From: Actinomycetes bacterium
GTDB lineage: Bacteria; Actinomycetota; Actinomycetes; Propionibacteriales; Propionibacteriaceae
NCBI GenBank assembly: GCA_023432725.1
Contig: JAEYUH010000264.1
Span: 1 to 9,524, forward strand
DNA: 9,524 nt
Reading direction: 5' to 3'
Part shown: in pieces, positions 6,423 through 9,524 of the stretch
Layout: every line of letters starts with the position of its first letter
Numbering within the stretch: the stretch's first letter is position 1
Translations under genes and position numbers: made by a program
The notes under the pieces: generated by a model
Told to the model about the DNA's origin: nothing
The model's input: the letters and a program-made list of their open reading frames with translations, nothing else
Database searches by the model: none

Positions 6423-7958
6423 TCAGGGCCGCGGGATGTCGATCTCGGTCACCGGGCTCGGGTTGCCCGCGTCGTCGAGGGCGTAGATGCAGTACCGGGC
6501 GGGCAGGTCGTCAGCGGTGAGCGTGAGCGGCACGATGAAGAAGTCCTGGAAGCCGGTGGGATCGCCGCAGTCGACGATCTCTGGGGCGCCCCACGCGAAC
6601 CGGACGGTGGCGATTTCGGGTGGGTTGAGGTGCGGCACCACCATCACCGAGCCGCCGTCGGCGACCACCTCCGCGCCGGCCGGGATGACCGGCGGGGTGC
6701 GATCGACCTCGAACAGCACGCTGGCCGCGCCGGCGTAGTTCTGGCCGTTCACCGCGCAGAACAGGAACCTGCCCTCGGTTGCCGGCAGGTCGACCGGCAG
6801 CACCCGGCCTACCTGCTCCCACGCCTGCCCGGCGGCCGGGATGTCGAGCGCCGCCGCGCCGGCATAGGTCTGCGGCGCCTGGCAGGCGGTGCCGTCGCCG
6901 AGCGGCACCAGTGCCGTCCGGACGGTGGCAGCCTCACGTCCGACCAGGCTTACCTGCGACGGCTGGTCGAAGGCGTCGCCCTGACCGCCACCACGGAAGG
7001 CCCCGCCGCCGCTCTCGGTCCACACATCGGAGTCCGGAAGCGGGCACCCCGGCTCGTCCCTCCTGAAGTCGCCGGCGGCGGTGAAGCAGGCGCCGAGGCC
7101 GGCCACGCTCTGGGCGTAGCTGGTCTCGGGCACCAGCTGAACGCCGCCGGCAGTCACCTGGCAGGGCCGGTTCAGCCAGCACGCACCCCCCATCGCCGGA
7201 TCCGACCCCGCGGTGGTGGTGTTGATCATCGCGACGACAGCGGTCGGCTGACCATCGGCCCCGAGCGTGAGCAGCGGCGACCCACTGGAGCCCTGCACGA
7301 TGCCGGGGCAGTCGTTGGACCAGACCCCGAACCACAGCCAGCGGAACTCGATCAGGGTGTGGCGGCTGCCGAGGGTGCACTCGCCGCGGCGCAGCACCCA
7401 CTCGGGTGGGCTGAGGTCCTGCACCGGCGCACCGATGTTCACCACAGGGGTACCCGGTGCGGGCTCGGCGGTGGTCACCGGGATCGGACGGATCCCGAGC
7501 CGGGTCAACTCGCCCAGCGTCGAGGCCAGTCGCAGGACCGCCGTGTCGGTGTGCCGCATCGTGGAATAGGCGAGAGCGACGACCTCGACGTCGAGTCGGG
7601 CGTCCTCGTTGCCGGCGGCGGCAAGGAAGGTGGCGGTGCCGTACCAGTCCTCTTCGTGGGTGGTCTGCTGCGCCGAGCGGCCCACGTCGCCGACGCAGTG
7701 GCCGTTGGTCAGGATGTACGCCGGCCCGTCCGCCACGCCGGTGTCGATCAGGGTGCCGGTGCAGTTCGAGCCGGCGTTCATCACCGCAACCCCGCTGAAC
7801 GAGGCCACCTGGTCCAGTGGCAGCGGGTCGGCCGGAGCAGGCAGGCCCACCGTCGGGGCTGCGCTCGGCGGCGGTCCGGCGGTGCCGGGTGGGGTCAGGC
7901 CGCAGCCGGCGAGCAGCGCTGCCGTGATCGCGAGGACAGCTGCCTGCAGTCTGGTCAT
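6423..7958 (-). CDS. Secreted lipoprotein with trypsin-like serine protease domain
   Basis: A 511-residue protein with a lipoprotein signal: a short basic start, a hydrophobic stretch 5-17 and lipobox 'LLAGC' with C19, so it should be lipid-anchored outside the cell. After a Pro/Ala-rich linker (20-48), a chymotrypsin-fold protease domain spans about 50-290. Its triad is visible as H87 ('LTNGHCVGD'), D138 ('HTDTAVLRL') and S225 ('QGSSGSPLL'). The 'GSSGSP' form is nearer to V8/HtrA-type proteases than to animal trypsins. About 220 more residues follow, ending in what looks like an Ig-like beta domain ('DRTPP' near 419 to 'DDAGNPSP' near 495). Twelve further cysteines fit six neighbour pairs: 66/88, 194/217, 260/266, 291/305, 359/401 and 464/490. 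The start is supported by GAGGAGG at 7964-7970, five bases upstream. The substrate is unknown. Confidence 0.85.
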   Translation of the reverse strand: MTRLQAAVLAITAALLAGCGLTPPGTAGPPPSAAPTVGLPAPADPLPLDQVASFSGVAVMNAGSNCTGTLIDTGVADGPAYILTNGHCVGDVGRSAQQTTHEEDWYGTATFLAAAGNEDARLDVEVVALAYSTMRHTDTAVLRLASTLGELTRLGIRPIPVTTAEPAPGTPVVNIGAPVQDLSPPEWVLRRGECTLGSRHTLIEFRWLWFGVWSNDCPGIVQGSSGSPLLTLGADGQPTAVVAMINTTTAGSDPAMGGACWLNRPCQVTAGGVQLVPETSYAQSVAGLGACFTAAGDFRRDEPGCPLPDSDVWTESGGGAFRGGGQGDAFDQPSQVSLVGREAATVRTALVPLGDGTACQAPQTYAGAAALDIPAAGQAWEQVGRVLPVDLPATEGRFLFCAVNGQNYAGAASVLFEVDRTPPVIPAGAEVVADGGSVMVVPHLNPPEIATVRFAWGAPEIVDCGDPTGFQDFFIVPLTLTADDLPARYCIYALDDAGNPSPVTEIDIPRP

Positions 7959-7963
7959 CGCGG

Positions 7964-7970
7964 CCTCCTC
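7964..7970 (-). promoter_or_regulatory. Ribosome binding site of the protease lipoprotein
   Basis: GAGGAGG on the minus strand, five bases before ATG 7958. This strong site agrees with the lipoprotein signal beginning exactly at this codon. Confidence 0.8.
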
Positions 7971-7982
7971 GCCGGTTGCACC

Positions 7983-8002
7983 CCGCCCGGGCGTCCGGGC
8001 GG
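7983..8002 (-). promoter_or_regulatory. Perfect inverted repeat in the protease leader
   Basis: CCGCCCGG and CCGGGCGG (8-base arms) flank a 4-base loop, GCGT on the plus strand. The element ends 12 bases before the protease ribosome site, in a 140-base gap where I found no clear -10 box. It could be a leader RNA hairpin affecting translation or a repressor site; chance is also possible in GC-rich DNA. Confidence 0.35.
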
Positions 8003-8073
8003 TTCCTTGGTACCGGTTCGGGTGCTGCCGCGTCCACCTCCGCGGGGCCTGCCACGCCGGGACCGTGCGGAAT

Positions 8074-8089
8074 CCCCCACAACCGGGGG
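8074..8089 (-). terminator. Possible terminator hairpin after the OsmC gene
   Basis: On the minus strand a CCCCC/GGGGG stem with a 6-base loop lies about 20 bases after the osmC stop and is followed by ATTCC, not a true T-run. Position and polarity fit a weak terminator separating osmC from the protease gene, but the stem is short. Confidence 0.35.
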
Positions 8090-8110
8090 TCGCGCGGCCC
8101 GGCTGCAGCG

Positions 8111-8536
8111 TCAGGCCAGCGTCGCGTCCAGGGTGATCTCGACGCCGGCCAGCGCCTGGGAGACCGGGCAGTTCGCCTTGGCGGTCTCGGCCAGCTCGGT
8201 GAAGGTGGCGGCGTCGAGGCCCGGCACGGTGGCGTTGACCCTCAGATGGCTGCCGGTGATCCCCGTCCCCGGGACGAAGGTCACCTCCGCGGTGGTGTTG
8301 AGGCTCTCCGGCGGCGTGCCGTTCTTGGCCAGCGCGGCGGAGAAGGCCATCGAGAAGCAGGCGGAGTGGGCGGCCGCGATCAACTCCTCAGGGGTGGTCA
8401 CCGAGGACGAGCCTTCCGAGCGGGCCTTCCAGTTGACGTCGTAGGTGCCCAGGCCTGAGGTGTCGAAGGAGACCGTGCCGGCTCCCTCGAACAGGCTGCC
8501 CTGCCATGCGGTGGTGGCCTTGCTGGTGACGCTCAT
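8111..8536 (-). CDS. osmC: OsmC/Ohr-family peroxidase
   Basis: A 141-residue cytoplasmic protein of the OsmC family, which reduces hydroperoxides using two cysteines. Both are present: peroxidatic C60 in 'AAAHSACFSMAFS' and C123 in 'KANCPVSQAL'. The conserved arginine (probably R39 in 'WKARSEG') and E51 ('TPEELIAAAH') are also there, and the length is normal. The sequence is closer to OsmC than to Ohr by its 'TYDVNWKARSEG' opening block; this is a judgement by eye. ATG 8536 has GGAGGA at 8540-8545 just upstream. It stands alone: 152 bases separate it from the protease gene and 78 bases from the M23 gene, all on the same strand. It probably acts in oxidative or envelope stress defence. Confidence 0.92.
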   Translation of the reverse strand: MSVTSKATTAWQGSLFEGAGTVSFDTSGLGTYDVNWKARSEGSSSVTTPEELIAAAHSACFSMAFSAALAKNGTPPESLNTTAEVTFVPGTGITGSHLRVNATVPGLDAATFTELAETAKANCPVSQALAGVEITLDATLA

Positions 8537-8578
8537 GGGTCCTCCGTGGGGTGAGATCGGGGATGGTCGGGAACCGCC

Positions 8579-8584
8579 AGCCTA
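8579..8584 (-). promoter_or_regulatory. Candidate -10 box for the OsmC gene
   Basis: TAGGCT on the minus strand lies 42 bases before the osmC start and fits the actinobacterial -10 pattern TAnnnT. The segment 17 bases upstream (8602-8607, TCGTCA) is only weakly like a -35 box. An independent osmC promoter here is plausible but not proven. Confidence 0.35.
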
Positions 8585-8614
8585 GCCGCGCGTCGGGCGG
8601 GTGACGAGGGGCGC

Positions 8615-9319
8615 TCAGCGGGAGCGGACCCGCTGGGTGCGCCCGGGAACCACTGCCTCGGCGGTGACCCACTCCCCGTCGGTGAGCACCTCGCAGCCGC
8701 GGAAGGCGCAGGGCAGGCCGGTGGCGGTGAGCAGGTCGGGGGAGTCCATCAGCTGGAAGTGGAGGTGGGGCGAGGTCGAGTTCCCGGTGTGGCCCACCCG
8801 TCCGATCAGGTCACCGGCGGCGACCCGGTCACCCGGCTGGACAGCCACCGAGCCGGGGATGAGGTGGGCGAAGCCTGCGAACACTTGCTGCCGGTCGGCA
8901 TCGCGCAGGATCACGTGATTGCCGAGGATGGCGGGCAGCCGGTCGGGGGTGAAGGTGAACCCGTTCCACACCATGCGGACGAGGTCGCGCACCGGGTGCA
9001 ACCAGGCCGGCTCCTCGCGTCCGTCGGCGGCGCCGACGACGATCCCGTCGAACGGGGAGTGGATGGCGGCATCCCAGGCGTAGGCCTCGCGGGTCCGTCC
9101 GCCGAGCAGCAGGTACTGCAGCGTGCGGGCCGGATGGGGGTGGAGTCCGGGACGGTCGTCCACCCTGAGGAAGTCGAAGGCGAAGCGCTGGCCCAGCTGG
9201 TCGGTGCCGTGGCTGGGGACCCGGTCGGCGGGGCTGGTGACGGCCACCCAGCCGCCGCCGCGCAGCGGGAAGTCCACGATGATCGGGTCGGCGAGTTCGG
9301 GGGAGGTGGGGGTTGGCAC
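8615..9319 (-). CDS. M23-type (LytM fold) metallopeptidase-family protein
   Basis: The protein ends in a peptidase M23 domain: 'FAHLIPGSVAVQPGDRV' followed by 'GHTGNSTSPHLHFQ'. This is the usual glycine-rich hairpin plus H-x-H. Taking GTG 9319 as start (234 residues), likely zinc and catalytic residues are H37 in 'PSHGTD', D49 in 'FAFDF', H152, H185 and H187. M23 enzymes cut peptidoglycan cross-bridges, but no signal peptide or membrane segment is seen with either start, so it may be cytoplasmic or inactive towards the wall. The frame stays open to a GTG at 9517 (300 residues). The extra 66 residues are Pro/Arg-rich, lack a ribosome site and look non-coding, so I prefer 9319, although its own ribosome site is also weak. 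GTG 9427 is a further option. A 7-base stem, CAGCGGG/CCCGCTG (8616-8635), overlaps the stop and may act as a terminator. Confidence 0.75.
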   Translation of the reverse strand: MPTPTSPELADPIIVDFPLRGGGWVAVTSPADRVPSHGTDQLGQRFAFDFLRVDDRPGLHPHPARTLQYLLLGGRTREAYAWDAAIHSPFDGIVVGAADGREEPAWLHPVRDLVRMVWNGFTFTPDRLPAILGNHVILRDADRQQVFAGFAHLIPGSVAVQPGDRVAAGDLIGRVGHTGNSTSPHLHFQLMDSPDLLTATGLPCAFRGCEVLTDGEWVTAEAVVPGRTQRVRSR

Positions 9320-9524
9320 CGGTCCATCATGCCGGTGGATGGAAGTGGCGCAGAGCTGGGGGGCGTCTGTGTCCGGAGCATTGAGAACCCCCGGGTGGGT
9401 GGCTACCCGCCGCAGCGGCCTGCTCACCCAACTGGCGCCTCGATGAGGTGGGGGAACGTCGGCGCCCTCCGGGGGTCTGCGAGTGCTTGGGGGAACTCGC
9501 TGCCTCGACTTTACCACCGGAACC
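9320..9524. other. Apparently non-coding right edge with short repeats
   Basis: No convincing gene. The stretch holds a perfect inverted repeat GCGAGT/ACTCGC with a 10-base loop (9479-9500); two copies of TGGGGGAAC (9449-9457 and 9488-9496); two GGCGCC sites (9434-9439 and 9461-9466) enclosing a CCTC/GAGG stem; and CGGGT/ACCCG at 9392-9409. It may be the leader of the M23 gene on the minus strand, or the start of a regulatory region for a gene beyond the window on the plus strand. No tRNA fold was recognised. Confidence 0.4.

Noticed and set aside
6630..8444. A 604-codon open frame on the plus strand across the protease and osmC genes
   Set aside because: It is antisense to two genes with catalytic motifs and strong ribosome sites; the product is Arg/Gly-rich without recognisable domains.
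9434..9524. Possible c-di-AMP (ydaO-type) riboswitch, considered because such elements precede cell-wall hydrolase genes in actinobacteria and GGGGGAAC appears here
   Set aside because: The other conserved blocks of that riboswitch were not found, and the GGGGGAAC copies lie on the strand opposite to the M23 gene.
9320..9524. Possible tRNA or other standard RNA gene at the right edge
   Set aside because: No acceptor stem with matching T-loop and anticodon arm could be assembled; the stems seen are isolated.

Overview
This is a GC-rich, gene-dense window with ATGA/GTGA gene overlaps, GTG starts, strong purine Shine-Dalgarno sites and TAGAGT/TAGGCT-like -10 candidates. Together these suggest a high-GC Gram-positive actinobacterium that can respire nitrate. 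A Propionibacteriaceae-like host is a guess from gene style, not something the sequence proves.

Left part (1-4561, + strand): a tightly coupled respiratory nitrate reductase cluster. The order is narJ (assembly chaperone), narI (cytochrome b subunit with all four haem-ligand histidines), two different NarK-family nitrate/nitrite transporters, and a MogA/MoaB-type molybdenum cofactor gene. Four of the five genes overlap by 3-4 bases and the fifth follows 13 bases after its neighbour, so one transcript is likely. narG and narH would be expected just left of the window. The genes work together: import nitrate and export nitrite, assemble the reductase, pass quinol electrons to it, and supply its molybdopterin cofactor.

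Middle (4562-6418, + strand): a short gap holds two copies of a 12-base hairpin-forming repeat 21 bases apart. A small cupin gene follows, then a candidate promoter with an inverted repeat, then an intracellular GH13 alpha-amylase-family enzyme with a complete catalytic triad. No functional link between the amylase and nitrate respiration can be seen.

Right part (6423-9524, - strand): a lipoprotein with a trypsin-like protease domain and a cysteine-rich C-terminal half, converging on the amylase gene with a 4-base gap; an OsmC-family peroxidase; and an M23-type metallopeptidase-fold protein with no visible signal peptide and an uncertain start. The last ~200 bases look non-coding and contain several short inverted and direct repeats.

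Most of the window is conventional. The observations most worth a second look are the tandem hairpin repeat at 4563-4598, the architecture of the lipoprotein protease, the signal-less M23 protein and the structured right edge. I see no clear sign of a new multi-gene system.
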